Assembly (NCBI GenBank): GCA_030141605.1 | Contig: JAQGDQ010000087.1 | Location: 188,001 to 252,000 of the forward strand | DNA from: Tubiluchus corallicola | Lineage: Eukaryota; Priapulida; Priapulimorpha; Priapulimorphida; Tubiluchidae | DNA: 64,000 nucleotides | Direction: 5' to 3' | In this document: piece by piece, positions 13,640 through 56,954 of the stretch | How positions within the stretch are numbered: the stretch's first letter is position 1 | Layout of the letters: every line of letters starts with the position of its first letter | The notes under the pieces: generated by a model | The model's input: only the letters and a program-made list of their open reading frames with translations | Told to the model about the DNA's origin: nothing | The model's database searches: none | Program-made: the position numbers and the translations under genes

Positions 13640-15884
13640 AAATATACAGCACTGCCCCATTGTGTTAGCGTCTGACATGTTGCAGTTCTTGAAGAAGCTT
13701 TACTTTGCTGCTGACCATCCATGTGGGTATCTTTTTCTAATCAGTACTACGTTTGTAATGGTACCCATGGCCTTCAGGCACCTTACATTAGAGTAGTATC
13801 TTACAAAACATGTTGAAAAAGCGGGATACCTCCTTGCTTTCCAAATCCATTGTCCGACCTTGCTGTGAGTGTTGCAGCCCTATCTGAGCTGGTGCCGCAG
13901 CTTGTTATCTAACTCACTTGACATACTATACTAAAAGCACAAAATCGTATTGACAATCTGGTCGGGTCCGATTTTAGGCCAGCCTTACAATCTTACTCTT
14001 TGAGTATCTTTTGCTACACTTTGCCTCTTTTATTGTGGAACACGCTTTCAAGATCTCTCGTGATTGGTTTCTAAATGCTGACGTGTTTGCTCAGAATAGT
14101 CGTTTTGTTGCTCCTTCCCCTACTTTACCCTAGGAATCTCTATAGAATAGTTGACTGCAATTCCAGCCTTTTCTCTGGGCTTTTACATTTGTAATTTTTC
14201 AACAGAGAAATTGTTTCCTGCGTCTTCACTAAGGCACTTTCAATACATATCACTTGATTCTTTCTAGCGATAAACTAGCTTTTTGTTGACTTGCTTCTTT
14301 TTTTAATTTTAGCCTTTATCTTGTGTAGTAACGTCTTCCGTAATAAAGAAAACACTAGAAAGCCAATTAAATTTCCTCGAAATATTCATTTTTTATTAAT
14401 TGAACAAAAATTATGCTGGAATAGACCTCACTTGAGTAAAGTAGACAGCGCCCTGCTTTAAATCCGTGTCAAGCGCATGACCTATGACTTACAGAGGCTT
14501 ACCTTCTTCATTTTAACTCTTTATTTCGAAATTGAATTCTATTCACCTTTGTACTTTACGTTCATGGAATGGCTGCACGTTACAGAGGCAGATGGGGCCA
14601 GGAGGCGATCTCCTGCTGTCTGAAAACAGGTCGATTGCTGTTCCGCGTCTGGAAGCCTGGAACGTAAATGTGTTTTTATTCGTGTTTTTGGTGCTCAAGA
14701 GATGAAGCCAGTTTGTTTGTTCTCTTGACTCCCCTTTACGATGGTTAGAGAAGTTATTTGGAAGGGCCTCATTTTTAGAGGTGCTCAGCCGCTCATTGTA
14801 TCATCATTCCGTACTTTTTTATCATGTCATCATATTTTCCGTTTCTGTCATATACTACCTCAACATTTGCTAATTGCTTTGTTTGTTAAATTTTACCATT
14901 TTCGTGTTTACAAAGTGCTCAAGTTGCCCTCTTTTCAGTTGCTCCCCTCGGTGCCAGTGACCTACCCTTTGATCTCCTGTATATATGAAGTTAATCAAGT
15001 GAGTTAAGGCATCAGTGCTGTTCGCTTAGTAATCCGCCTAGTGTTTCTTTCTAATGATCAGATTTAGCTGTTGATATAACCGTGCTGCTGTATTGAGTCA
15101 GTCATATTGTTTTTTTTTTACAAAAAAGAGGCATTAGCTGCTTTTCGTCCTTACATTAATAAGGACTGGCTAAAATTTTACGAGCTTTATAGCTGTCAGA
15201 GTTTTGTTTGCAGTAGGAATTTTAATAAGCGTGATGCTTCATCATCTAGGCGCATAACTCATGAGGTGCTTTGCGATGTTTAACCGCTTAGCTGTCAAGT
15301 TGAAGAGAAGTCGAATCTCAACGCCCCCTAATGCACAGTGGATGACCCCGGGCCGAGGAAGCCAGGGAGAGTCGTTTCATCGCTCTCCGGGGGTGACGTC
15401 AGACCGGGTACGAGTATTCAACTGTGAGATGTATGCTGCTGCCTTACTACTCATGTCCACATTTATGGTACGAAAACTTGCTGCTAAAATGTACTGACAA
15501 CATTAAGTTAGTTCTTGTCCTGTAGTTTTGTAAACTTGATAAGTTGACTGTCTGTTACTGCCACCCGAATTTCTCATTATTAAAAATGTAAAAAGCACTT
15601 GTTCTTTAATTCATTGTTTAACTTGAGCCAATGTTCGATGTATGCGTCATAACTGTGGCTGTCATACAAAAAAGATTCTAGCTTTGTGTGAGAGTTGATC
15701 TAACTAAAGTGCGCATGGGATGTGTCGCATTTCGAAAAGATACTGCATTTTAGTTTTAAATTCCTCTCTGCTTCGTGGGGGGAGTGTATTTATAAATTTC
15801 ATATGTGAGTTCTAATTTTTGCGTTTATTATATTTCCCGCGAGTAGAAAATAGCTGATTAATGTAATATGTTACTGATTTGATG
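13640..15884. other. Non-coding stretch
   Basis: A relatively GC-rich patch at 15310-15440 is open on the + strand, but its translation matches nothing I know. No other features. Confidence 0.4.
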
Positions 15885-16354
15885 CTTAAAGGGAAAGAAA
15901 AGGCAATTTTGAAGTATGTCCCAAGAAACTTTCCAAGCAAAGTTTCTACTTTTTGTACGCACTTGAAAGCCTTATGTAACCAGAAAAAAATGCTTAGTAA
16001 TTTAAAATGTTCATACCAACTGGTAAATTGCGAGCGATCTACCTTCCCATTGACCACCACTGACTCACCAAAAAACGTATTTTTAATCATATAATATAAT
16101 GTACAGTAACTTGTGCTTTTACTTATTTTGTGAAGTTTACGTTACGTATGCTGTGATTATTTTTTTCAAACTTTACGCAATATTATTTGAACTTGGCTGC
16201 GCTGCGCCTGAGTCGGCTGAGTTTAAATTTTCATGTTTTGTGCAGCGTTGTTGCTAATACAAGTTCTGTGCGTAATAAGGCGCACTATGTAGGCAATACA
16301 AAATCTCAAAACAAATTTTTTGACATATAAATAAATGGTTGTCTTGTGCTTTAA
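15885..16354. repeat. Dispersed repeat family 1, copy B
   Basis: Second copy of the repeat at 9281-9812, in the same orientation. It begins ttaaagggaaag and ends gtgctttaa. Identity is moderate, with many small indels, so both are old insertions. The open frames inside it on both strands are incidental. Confidence 0.7.
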
Positions 16355-17170
16355 TATGATTTGCCTAATTACATTCTGGTCTGTTACTGTCATCTCGGTT
16401 TTCTATGTTAAATGTTATTTTAGAAAACTAGCATAGTGAAACAACTATATACCTGTAAAGTTTATTAACCGAATTTAATTTTTTTGATCTGTTAAAGTCC
16501 GTTTTACCTTTAATACCAGTCTTGCAGAATCGATGTTTCTCTCCTCTATGCTTAGATCTCTCGTTGCTCTGGCATCTTCGTCGATTTGTCACAGTTAAGT
16601 TTAATTTTATTCCACTTAAGGTTGCAAATTGAGACGCACTGCGTAATCTGTTGGGTAAAGTTACTCGTACAAAAACCGTGAAGTGTTTGTGGGGTGATCA
16701 AGGTGAGCTAAGAAATAAAAGTAGCTTTCAAATGTCTTCATTGTGTTGCTTTATACAAACTACTAGGTGGGTAAGACGCACAAGCGGCTATTGCATATAT
16801 ATTTGCCGTTTGTATGATAAAGCTGTGTATCATCTACTAACTCTCATTTATCATTTATCATTTACTGTATGGACGCTTTTACGTCTGAAATAAAACTAAA
16901 ATTGAAAATTGAAAAGCATATAGTCAAAAAATGTAATCCAGCTGTTCGTCTTTCTAGGAAATTATGTGGTGTCTGGTTTTTAGGTAGCACTTCGGTTAAG
17001 GTGACTATATTTTTCATTCTAATGTTGAACCTTTTGGTTCTGTTTCGCCGTCGCTTAGTATTTTCAATATTTTTTTATTTCTGTACACAAAGGATTAATA
17101 TTTCTGGAGGACAGACAATAAGTAAATCAAATAAAACTGAGCTTTAGGATCTAACCTATTAATGTATTTA

Positions 17171-17173
<3 letters not shown>

Positions 17174-17244
<71 letters not shown>

Positions 17245-17252
17245 CTCTCGCT
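17174..17252. repeat. (CT)n microsatellite
   Basis: About 75 bases of CT on the + strand, followed by a C-rich pyrimidine run to about 17278. The minus-strand Arg/Glu open frame is a translation of this repeat. Confidence 0.98.
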
Positions 17253-17316
17253 CTCGCTGTACCTCCCCCCTCCCTCTCAAAATGCTGAAATTTAATTAGA
17301 TGCGAGTCAACCTAAG

Positions 17317-17357
17317 TGTGTGTGTGTGTGTATGTGTGTGCGAGCGTGCGTGCGTGT
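17317..17357. repeat. (TG)n / (CG)TG microsatellite
   Basis: A TG run followed by gcgtgc-type units, about 40 bases after the CT tract. Confidence 0.9.
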
Positions 17358-17619
17358 AGCATTGTAACGTGAGCTGTAGGTTAAAGATGAAAACAAAATA
17401 ATTGTATTCCAGTAGTCTACACTGTATAAACCTGATGGACATGTGACTTCTTCAACTGGCTGACAAAATGATAGTTATATAATAAGTTTACTGTTTTATA
17501 GATTACTCATACAAACCTATTCAAGATGTGGTTTTGAACTGCATTTCAAAAACATGCTGATGAAAAAGAATTAATATTACTTGAATAAATGCAATTACTT
17601 GGTTGGAAAAACCTCGTCT

Positions 17620-17651
17620 TGGATTAGTAGCGTCCTCGCGCTACTAATCCA
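17620..17651. repeat. Perfect hairpin
   Basis: GGATTAGTAGCG at 17621-17632 is followed after six bases by its exact reverse complement at 17639-17650; one flanking T-A pair extends the stem to 13 bp. No U-tract follows. Confidence 0.85.
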
Positions 17652-18134
17652 GAGTTTTCAAACATCATCATCATCTGTTACGGTTCTACAGTATTCCCAG
17701 TTTTCTAATATAGTGTCAGCTATATTAGTAAAAATGAGTCTGCGACGTTTTGAGTTGTAGTTTACGAACATCTCAATGCGCAGCTGTTTTTGACGTCTTT
17801 GAAAATTTCTCTGAGCCATTTATATCGGTGAAACAAGACCATAATATATAATTCTAATCGCGAGAGACTTACTATTGTGAAACCAAAGATGGGAAACCGT
17901 GATTTAAAAAAACAAGATTAAGTCATTGCAAGAAGCATATAGTGTTAGTTCTGTAGAACTAAAGAAGGTATAGTATAAAAGAAAGAAACCATAGAAGGCT
18001 ATAATTTTAATTCATTTGCACAGATTTTTTAAGTGAATCCATTGCCAAACCAGTTCATTTTCTATTCATTATCTGGCACGTTGTAAGGAATGAACTTCGG
18101 TCTGTCATGATCGTTAGTGAATAAGTGTCGCTGG

Positions 18135-18210
18135 CGACGATAGTATAGTGGTTACGGCATGTGCCTTCGTAGCATACGTCCCTGGTTCAAATCCAGGCTC
18201 TGGTGCGATT
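18135..18210 (+). repeat. tRNA-like sequence (probable SINE head or tRNA pseudogene)
   Basis: It has an A-box-like tagtatagtggttacgg, a five-pair anticodon-type stem with a TCG loop centre, and a perfect T-arm (cctgg ttcaaat ccagg). The acceptor strands and D-stem do not pair and base 37 is T, so this is not a functional tRNA. Pol III promoter boxes are intact, as in a tRNA-derived SINE. Confidence 0.5.
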
Positions 18211-18535
18211 TTTATTAATATTTCCCGTTTTTCAGAGTTTACTTGCAAAATTCAATTAATTGTGAGTTTGTGTCAACGTTGTTGTCTGTTCATTTTCAAT
18301 AGATGAATGTGCATTTTAATAATTAACGTGCCAGCTTGATACTCAAATCAAGAAAATTGTTCCACAGAAATTTAAACACAGTGACATTCATTACTTGTCA
18401 TACTCTAGTTTTATTTTAAGGAATATTAACAAGTTTTTAAGGAAAGAACAAAAGTTATTTTTCAACACAAATTAGTCATCATTTATAATATCAGAGGTGA
18501 TGTTTCTTAACAGATTTATTCACATTGTTACCCGC

Positions 18536-18559
18536 ATAACGATAACGCGGTATCGTTAT
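18536..18559. repeat. 24-bp near-perfect palindrome
   Basis: ATAACGATA and TATCGTTAT arms flank a CGCG centre; 22 of 24 bases obey the dyad. It may be a protein-binding site or chance. Confidence 0.6.
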
Positions 18560-19435
18560 TTCACAGCCTGTTTAAACACATTAACGCCGATATTTTACCC
18601 GGCTTAATCTTTTAACGACGAAACAACTGCGGCCGTCATTTAAATTCATAAATTTGCAAATTTTGTCAATTTGTCTTACTGCAAAGTCGGCGGAAGGACG
18701 TCATTAATTCAGCTAATTAAGGAAAACGTTGTTTTTAAGACGGCGATATCCATTGCTAATGATATATTATGCATACAGCATAGCCTAATATAAATCAAGT
18801 ATACGCAGCACTCTACGGTCAATAAATAATTGTACTTTTAAGTTTGTAACAAAGAAACTAGAAACCATTCTTTAATAATTATAGTTAATTAATTATATTA
18901 TTAACAGTATAAATATTAATACAGCTTTGTCTGATAAGATTTACTTCTCTTTCCAGACACAAACAGACACGTATGAAATTTCACTGCGAAAGTAAACTTT
19001 GCAAAGACATGCATTATTTTTCTTTATACAAAAGCCGTATATAGGGAAGTCAGCAATTCAGATAAATTAATTACTCATTTACTTTTTATATCCATGAATT
19101 ACGAACTCTGATGTAGGATCAGATTAACATGAAAATTTAACCTAAAAATTAACATGATTAACATGAAAAAGTGTGATTGTCCCATTATTTAGGGCTTTGG
19201 TTTTGTGCTGCTTGCATATCGAGTATCTCGTTGAATTTTATTGAATTTTCTTCTTATTTTCAAGTTTTTCTAATTGTTTTCTTAACTCAGTTCAACATTA
19301 TAGACGCTCTATCTTATCATAATAAACATTTGTATCATGTTATACAACTCATGTGAGGTTATAAAAAACTGTAAACGTGTTCATATGACATAAATATCAA
19401 CTTTTTATTTATAACTATGTCTTTGCTTTTTTCAG

Positions 19436-50057
<30,622 letters not shown>

Positions 50058-50501
50058 CAAAATGCTGTTCGTAGCTAACTAGTTTAAATAATATTTATTA
50101 ACATAAAGGCTACTTCCAGTTGTGCTGTTGATGAGTTAACATGGAAACGCATGTTTATTTTTCACAGTGGTTGTTATAAATTAACACTATTGTACTTAAA
50201 TGATACATTCAGTTGAATGCCAGCAATTCATATTGATTCAGAGGTCAGTGGCCATATTAGAAAAAAACTGACATATAAATGTAGTAATATCAGTTGACGA
50301 AAATGCGTCATTTAGACTGTGGCATATCTACTGTGCAATATTGGATGTAATATTTGCATTTGAAACTGATTCACAAGTACGGTTTTTGCAGTCCCGTACT
50401 TAGCATTAGCTATAGCTGCATTTAGTATGTAAACACTAAACTGATAGTTATGTTGTATAAACTAACTTAATACTTTTGTATAGGCTGATTGTAAATTTAA
50501 C

Positions 50502-50557
50502 TGTAAATACCTGTGTACAATGTTTTAATGATAAACTGTAATGTTTACATGTATATA
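50502..50557 (+). promoter_or_regulatory. Pair of Pumilio-type 3' UTR motifs
   Basis: TGTAAATA at 50502-50509 and TGTATATA at 50550-50557 both match the Pumilio response element UGUANAUA and lie about 450-500 bases after the stop codon. AT-rich DNA produces such octamers by chance fairly often, so function is only a suggestion. Confidence 0.3.
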
Positions 50558-53002
50558 AACTTAATAGGTGGTGTGAAGCAAAACTAACACCAAACTGCCA
50601 AACAGTGTAGAAATACTGTTATTAATATTTTTGTGCGATAAGGGAGTCTATTTACAAATCAAACAATAATAATAATAAACAAAGACATTGCCACTGTGCA
50701 GAAAGCCTTTTTAAATGAGAGCTGTGAACAGAATAATGTATTTTTAATGTTATGATTAGTGTAACACTTATTTTATATGTGATGTTTCTCTTGTCCATTG
50801 GTGTTAATTGTCTTGTTACTAACTGTTGCATATGTAACTTGAATGTGTAGCAGTTGTTTCTGAAGCTTTATTTGTCTGGTTAAACTTTTTGTAACATTAT
50901 TGTAACAATGCTGTGCAATAAGGAGACTTAAAATATGTTGGCATAAGCTTGTATTAGTAAAATTATTAACTGTAAGCTCTACATTAGTCCTGCAGAAGCA
51001 ATGTCAGCCTCGGAAGCAAACCTGAGTGCAATATAATACAAAGTTAAATTACAAGTTTGAATGAAAGTAAATTTTTTCAACTTTTGAGACTAACTTGACT
51101 GTAGCAGTAATATAATGTTAATGGCTGCATCCGTAATGTTATTTGTGAACTTGGATTCTTAAACTAACAATGTCTTATAGTGCTTTGTGCACCACAAAAT
51201 ATTAAACTTCTAAGTAAAACTGGTCGTATAAAATGTTGTTATAAGAACTTTTACTGAACTCCTTAGCAATTCATGGTTCTTGTACTTTAATAACCTCCGT
51301 TTATTTTTTTTAAATACAGAAAGCAGGCAGCCATTTTATTTGTCATAGTACTTCACCTTATAATTTTATGAGAAAGATAATCAAGGACATTTTATTTGGA
51401 ACATTGTGACCTCATTATATCTTCGTCAGTAATTATTGTCAATTTGACTGTCTCTTACGACTTAAAGGTGCTATTCTTAATGTTAATCACGAGGCAATAT
51501 ACAGACGTAATGGTCATTGGTCAATTTGAGCAGTACATAAAATTTGCGTGTCATTGCAAAAGTCAGTTACAGTACACGTAAGGTATGGCTTGCAGTGGGA
51601 CATGAGTAAATGTTTGCTGTCCAGTATTTGAAAATTGAAATAAAAGAAACTTCCACCTTAGTGGTATCAGAGAGCTCAAGCATTTTAAACTACTGTATTA
51701 TGATATCGCTGAATATACATGTAGTAAGATTCTTAATAGTTGTGTCATTATGAATTTGCTCTTTACATCATCTTACTTATAGATCTTCTTGTCTTAATTG
51801 TTTTCTTCCTTGTTATTATCATTATTATTATTATTAAGTGATTTTACACTTATTTCTGACAGTAGATCAACCTCTACCGTGTAGCGTAACCTCTGCATTT
51901 TCATTAAAATGTGCAGAATGAAGGACGACAAGCATTCCTAGCCTGTAATCATGGTGTATTGATGTATTTGTTGTTTGTTATGTGCTTACACTGTGCTTGG
52001 TATTGTTTTATGTACATTATTGAAACGCTTACAACTTATTTTATTTTTATTTTTTATTTCTTGTAAAGCATTAAAGTGTGGCTCTCTGCAAATTGGAATG
52101 TAGCACAGTAACCGGGCCTAGTTAATGTAAACAGTTGTGGAGGGGCCTGAACCTAGCTCGTTTCATCTAGCACAATCTTTCTGCACTGAGGCACTGAACT
52201 AACAGAGTTGTCATTCGGATACATTTGCACTCTGCGCTGAACGAGGTAAATAGGGCAGTGAAGCAGATGAAACTGTCCAGACGCATATGGTCACCCATCC
52301 AATTACTAACTATGCCCTGCATTACTTAACTGCGCAGCCAAGCACTCTTGACTGTTCCCATTGCCTTATCTGGCGCCAAAACAATATTAAAATGTAAAGT
52401 ATTTCGTGTTCTGTCCTCAGTGCTCTCAGTTTGCATTCTTATGGCTTCTATTATGGTTACAGTAGGATGGTTTCACACTGTGAAACGACTTGGAACTTAG
52501 TGAAATAGTGCAGAGGACATCTGTCATGAAAAATTAACTGTTTATGTTATTTTGGGAAGTGTGCAAAAGAAAAACTTTATTGCTGTTTTGTTTCAAGCAA
52601 TCTAATCACAGCTTTGGGAACTTATGAATAGCCTTTCCTGAGACCTTGGAATCAAAGTAAATTTCATTCTTAAAGCCAAAGAAATTGACCTTTGTTGACT
52701 AATGATTTCGGTATTGTCTGTGTATTTTTAAGCGAATCAGCAATCGAAGAATCCAATACTTAGACATCTTTCATCAGTTTACATGAGTGATCATTGGTTT
52801 CATAGTCTGTAGAACACTGTTGTGGCAATCATGCAGAATAGATCATTACCTTAAATTTTCGCTTGCAAATTTGTAAGAGGTTCTTCTGGCCTCAATGACT
52901 TTTAATGGTAATTACTAATCAGCAGTGCCACTCATGTAAACATGGTGTTTGCTAAAGTCATATTCTTTTATGGACAACTGTAGAAATTATAATGAAAATT
53001 AT

Positions 53003-53132
53003 GAAATGTTTGTTACTATTGTTTACTGCTGTAATGTTTCTGTCTTAATGGCATCTACTGTGGTTGTGAAATGTTTGCTACTTTTGTTTACTGCTACAAT
53101 GTGTCTATTTTTATGGCATCTACTGTGGTTGT
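53003..53132. repeat. 65-bp tandem duplication
   Basis: Two units of 65 bases (starting gaaatgtttg at 53003 and 53068) share ggcatctactgtggttgtg. Several substitutions separate them. Confidence 0.9.
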
Positions 53133-53407
53133 GGTTATAGGGTTGTCACGTAAATCGCATCGAAAGTAAGTGGTTGTGGAGAAATTTTTGTCAAATTGAA
53201 AATCAAAATTTTGTGTGTAAATGTATACAATAGTTTTTGCTCTGTGACCAAATCCCTAATTTGTGTACTATCATAAATTAGAAAATATTAATAATACTTG
53301 CTTAAGTACTCCTTGTATAGCATAACCCGAGGCAATATTTTTTATTGTTTGTGTCTTGGCTTCTATACGGCCAGAGCTATTCCTTCTAACGAATTAGGAG
53401 ATATTGT

Positions 53408-53433
53408 TGTTATCTATTATTATTATTATTATT
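53408..53433. repeat. (ATT)n microsatellite
   Basis: About seven ATT units. A similar run occurs at about 51818-51836. Confidence 0.9.
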
Positions 53434-54714
53434 ATAGTGTTAATAATTATGAAAGTTACGTGGTCATTTTTCAAAAGAAAAGAGTAAAATAAATCACAAG
53501 CTTTTACATGCAACTGGTTCATAGTTTTATAACGCTTGTTACAGATTTTTCTTTATTTATGTACTTCCTGGTTTATGTAATTAGTGGTAAAAAGAGGCCC
53601 TATCGATAAAAATTGAAAGTCCAAAATGCTGCGCCAGTAGTCTTTAAGCGCAAAATAACAGATGCTGTATTATGTGAAAGGAGAATGCATCAATTATTGT
53701 AATTGTGCAAAATACTTATGAAACTACGTGATACAAATAAAGTTTAATGTATGAAATGGTTTTACGAAATTAAGAAAAAAACAGTCTTTATGAGAATACA
53801 AAATAGTTTATATATCTCTTTTTGCATAACATGAAGTGCAGAGAGTTGATACTATGTCAGCGCTTCGGGAGCCCTAACATGCAAAGGACCTACATACTTT
53901 TAATCTCTCACTCGGCAACACACAAATACAACTAGATAACATATTAAGTAGTATAGTAAAAGCGTCTAGTACATGTAATAGTTGTACAGAGTTACATGCA
54001 CTTACCACAAAAACCAAAACGAAAACGTCTTAATAAAACCGAAGCCATTGTGTGAAAGCGCGTTCAATCAGAATTTCTTAATTAACAATATCACCAATAT
54101 TCATTTGTGACCTGCACTTTTTTCTGATCAACAGTGTCAGCGCCCATTTAATTCAGAATATGATTATTATTCTTATTACAGACTAATTACAGTCATTGCT
54201 TAAAGTTCAAGTAACGAGATCAAAAAATGTAATATATGGATCGTTCACATTCGACTTCACGATGATAATACACAAGTACGTTAAAAACGTGATGTGAGTT
54301 GCAAATATGTCAGTGTAAACATTACATTAACCTGGTGATAATAATTTTGACAGCACAATTAACATTGCCATTCTTACTGAAATAAACATATATCACCAGA
54401 GTTTTTTTATAAACCAAACACAGTAGAGATTTATCGGTCCAAAGAACTTACCAGTCGTGTTGAAAAGTAAAGCCGCTTTCATACATTTGTAAAAACTGAA
54501 ATGGGAGTATGCCTTACCAGTCACAGTGGCCAGCCAGCGACTCTTTATTAGTATTTTTAACTTTTTACGAATTTGTAACTTCGAACACTCTAGCGTTTTT
54601 TTTTTATTCTTTACATGTGTACACAACATCTTCAGCTATTCGTTGAAAACATTCTTTCATTTTGATTGGCGAATCTCACTGGCGTTATAGTATAACAGGA
54701 ATTAAGACTTATCC

Positions 54715-55176
54715 TCAGAATTTTGTAATTTCTACCCGATCCGACTCGCACACATCATTTATTTGTTTCTTTTCAGCTTTTTCTAATGTCTCACTTTCTA
54801 ACCTCTCACTGGTTTCACTTGAGCTTTCTTTGATGGCATCTTCAAGTAAACTAATAGCTGTTTTCGTGTCGAGACTGTTAAATCTCTTATGACTCGGCTT
54901 CACACTTTCTAGAGTGTTTTCGGAAGAGTGTTCTTGGACAGATCTGCGCTGCCAAGCTTGTTCAGATATGTCACCATTGTTACTACACATTTTACCATCA
55001 CCATTGCTTTCGTCATGTGAATTTGAGCCCACCAGTGACACTATAGACTGTCGCGTCTTTTTTTCTTCTCTGATAACACCGTATTTAGCACCCGTTGATG
55101 GGCATGTCAAATTGCTTCCACGCGGAGTTTTGTCCAGGACGATTTCAATATCTTCACCAGGCGTTGCGACAGCCAT
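54715..55176 (-). CDS. Unidentified hydrophilic protein or first coding exon (153 codons)
   Basis: I do not recognise this protein. The frame opens MAVATPGEDIEIVLDKTPRG at a good initiation context (aac ATG g) and is rich in Ser, Glu, Lys and Asp. It has no signal peptide or membrane segment; the C-terminal third looks helical and charged. It ends at a TGA at 54715-54717, and an AATAAA on the minus strand lies about 110 bases downstream (near 54602), so a small single-exon gene is possible. It could also be the 5' exon of a longer gene, but I see no strong donor near its end. It is convergent with liprin-alpha. The opposite-strand frame at 54914-55273 is taken as a shadow. Confidence 0.5.
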   Translation of the reverse strand: MAVATPGEDIEIVLDKTPRGSNLTCPSTGAKYGVIREEKKTRQSIVSLVGSNSHDESNGDGKMCSNNGDISEQAWQRRSVQEHSSENTLESVKPSHKRFNSLDTKTAISLLEDAIKESSSETSERLESETLEKAEKKQINDVCESDRVEITKF

Positions 55177-55179
55177 GTT

Positions 55180-56940
55180 CAGAAGAGTTATAAGTATGCA
55201 CTATGGAAAAACGTTTAATGCTGCAGATCAACAGAAGACTGCCCGATGCTGCAGAGCATTTTTCTCACAATGAATACATGATATAACACTCCTAGTTTTC
55301 TTTTGTAAGAACTGGTATAGTGAACAGTTGTCCGTCTTCATAGGAAATATTTCAGTGTTTTTTAACCAAGAGCTGTTAAATATGACTTTTTGTAATTAGT
55401 TTAGTCGCTTCAGACGCCACGGGTACTTCACATTCCACGCAATGTGATATAACCCTGAAAAAATAAATTTAAAAACTCCACTTATTAGAATTCAGTCTAC
55501 CCAACGTCTATGAAAAGCAAAGGAGTCAGGAGCATATTAACCAATAGGCTAACTAGGCTATAGCCTACGGCGCCAAAGTTTGAGGAGCGTCACATTTTAG
55601 AAAAAATTCGTATTCTCCTCGGAAAAGGTGTATACTTTCATATTCGTATAAAAGGCGCATTTTATAACACACCACAGGCAGTTACTGAGCTCTGCTCTTA
55701 TGTAAGTACCACGTAACGAATAGGTGTAAGGCATTACACAGCAAGCAATTGTGGAGCCTGCTTAAATATAAGCACTATGCAAATACATGCAATTAATAAT
55801 GATCACGTTTAAACTAGGTTTTTTCATACACCACAAGTAATTGTTTAAAGTTCTCATTACTCAAGCAACCATGAATTCATATTAGAGATGGGCGGAATAG
55901 CACTATCAGCCTAGGGCGTCCTAAAGTTTTGATACACCTCTGAAAGAGTTTATCGTTTGCATCCAATTGTATACGAAGGTATGTTTAAAATGACCGAATC
56001 GATTTTGAACGATCATCGTTTCTCTGTGGCAAAACCAATTTATTTATTTTATTTATAATTTATTTATTCAGTGCTGATATACTGAATACTATGTAACTAC
56101 TGCATAAAGAGGTGTTTAACCAGGTAAAAACAGGTGTTTTTAGTTGAAAGTTTTTTTTTACTCTCTAACACTGTAAGTTCATACACAGCTCCTGTAAAAT
56201 ATTTGAATAGTTTACTAGTTAGTGCAACGGCCAGCAGAATAAGGTGATAAATCATTATTTCCTTTTGAAAATAACTGCAATAATATTCACAAATAGCTAT
56301 AAACTGGCACGGTTGACGACCTATTGCTGGGTTTTTATTTATTAGATTACTATTTATTTATTCTATTAAAAACCAATGGAAGTGATAGTGCAGAAATGAC
56401 CCGCCTCTATACCAGCATGAACCGTACGATTGTGAATGCACTATTACATAAATTATAATCGTGAAAATAAGCAGTAGGATTGCCGTTTTTATTTTTGCAG
56501 ATGATGAGATGAAGCATACTATTTAGACTAATCACGCATTAGTCTTATTTCAGTTACGCAGTTTCCACGCTGTATTCATGTTACAGAAAAATCTGAAAAA
56601 GCGTAATGGCCTGTTTATATATAGGGCGATTTCCTGCTCTGACTGCTCTCTGAACGATTTTTTTTTACAAAAAAACGCGGTTTTCCTGCAAGCAACTTAT
56701 CAGAAGTGGGCTTTGTTAGTTCGAGAACAGCAAAGGCGCTGCTTTGTCAGAAACAAATAGATCTCTACACACGTGTTTATGAAGTGCACATTGCACAATG
56801 GCTGATAAAAACGAAACAATATTCGAAGTGGAAGAGAATCCTTTATTATATGATAAAAACCTAACTGAGTGCAAAGATAGTACAAAAACACATTTTACAA
56901 AACAAGTTATCTGTCGTGAGATTATGTTTGTCTTCCTTCT
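55180..56940. other. Non-coding stretch with a possible degenerate transposon
   Basis: Similar strings tagcctacggcgccaaagtt (55561) and cagcctagggcgtcctaaag (55909) recur about 350 bases apart in the same orientation, as if from one repeat family. Nothing else is recognisable. If the 54715-55176 frame is a gene, its promoter should lie at the left edge of this stretch. Confidence 0.35.
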
Positions 56941-56954
56941 GTTTGTGCGTTCAT

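Larger units (their letters stand above)
50058..53760 (+). other. Probable liprin-alpha 3' UTR
   Basis: No convincing coding exon follows the stop. The region is AT-rich with AATAAA hexamers at 51639-51644, 53488-53493 and 53736-53741, plus one in the AAT-rich stretch near 50670. Which one is used cannot be told from sequence. It also holds two Pumilio-type sites and a 65-bp tandem duplication. Calling all of it UTR is inference; transcription may stop at the first signals. Confidence 0.35.

Noticed and set aside
15261-15497. GC-rich + frame considered as liprin-alpha first exon
   Set aside because: Translation does not resemble the liprin N-terminus and no in-phase donor joins it to 19436.
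18135-18210. Functional tRNA-Arg (TCG)
   Set aside because: The acceptor and D stems do not pair and position 37 is a pyrimidine.
54914-55273. 119-codon + frame opposite the 54715-55176 frame
   Set aside because: Shadow of the minus-strand frame, which has the better start context and composition.
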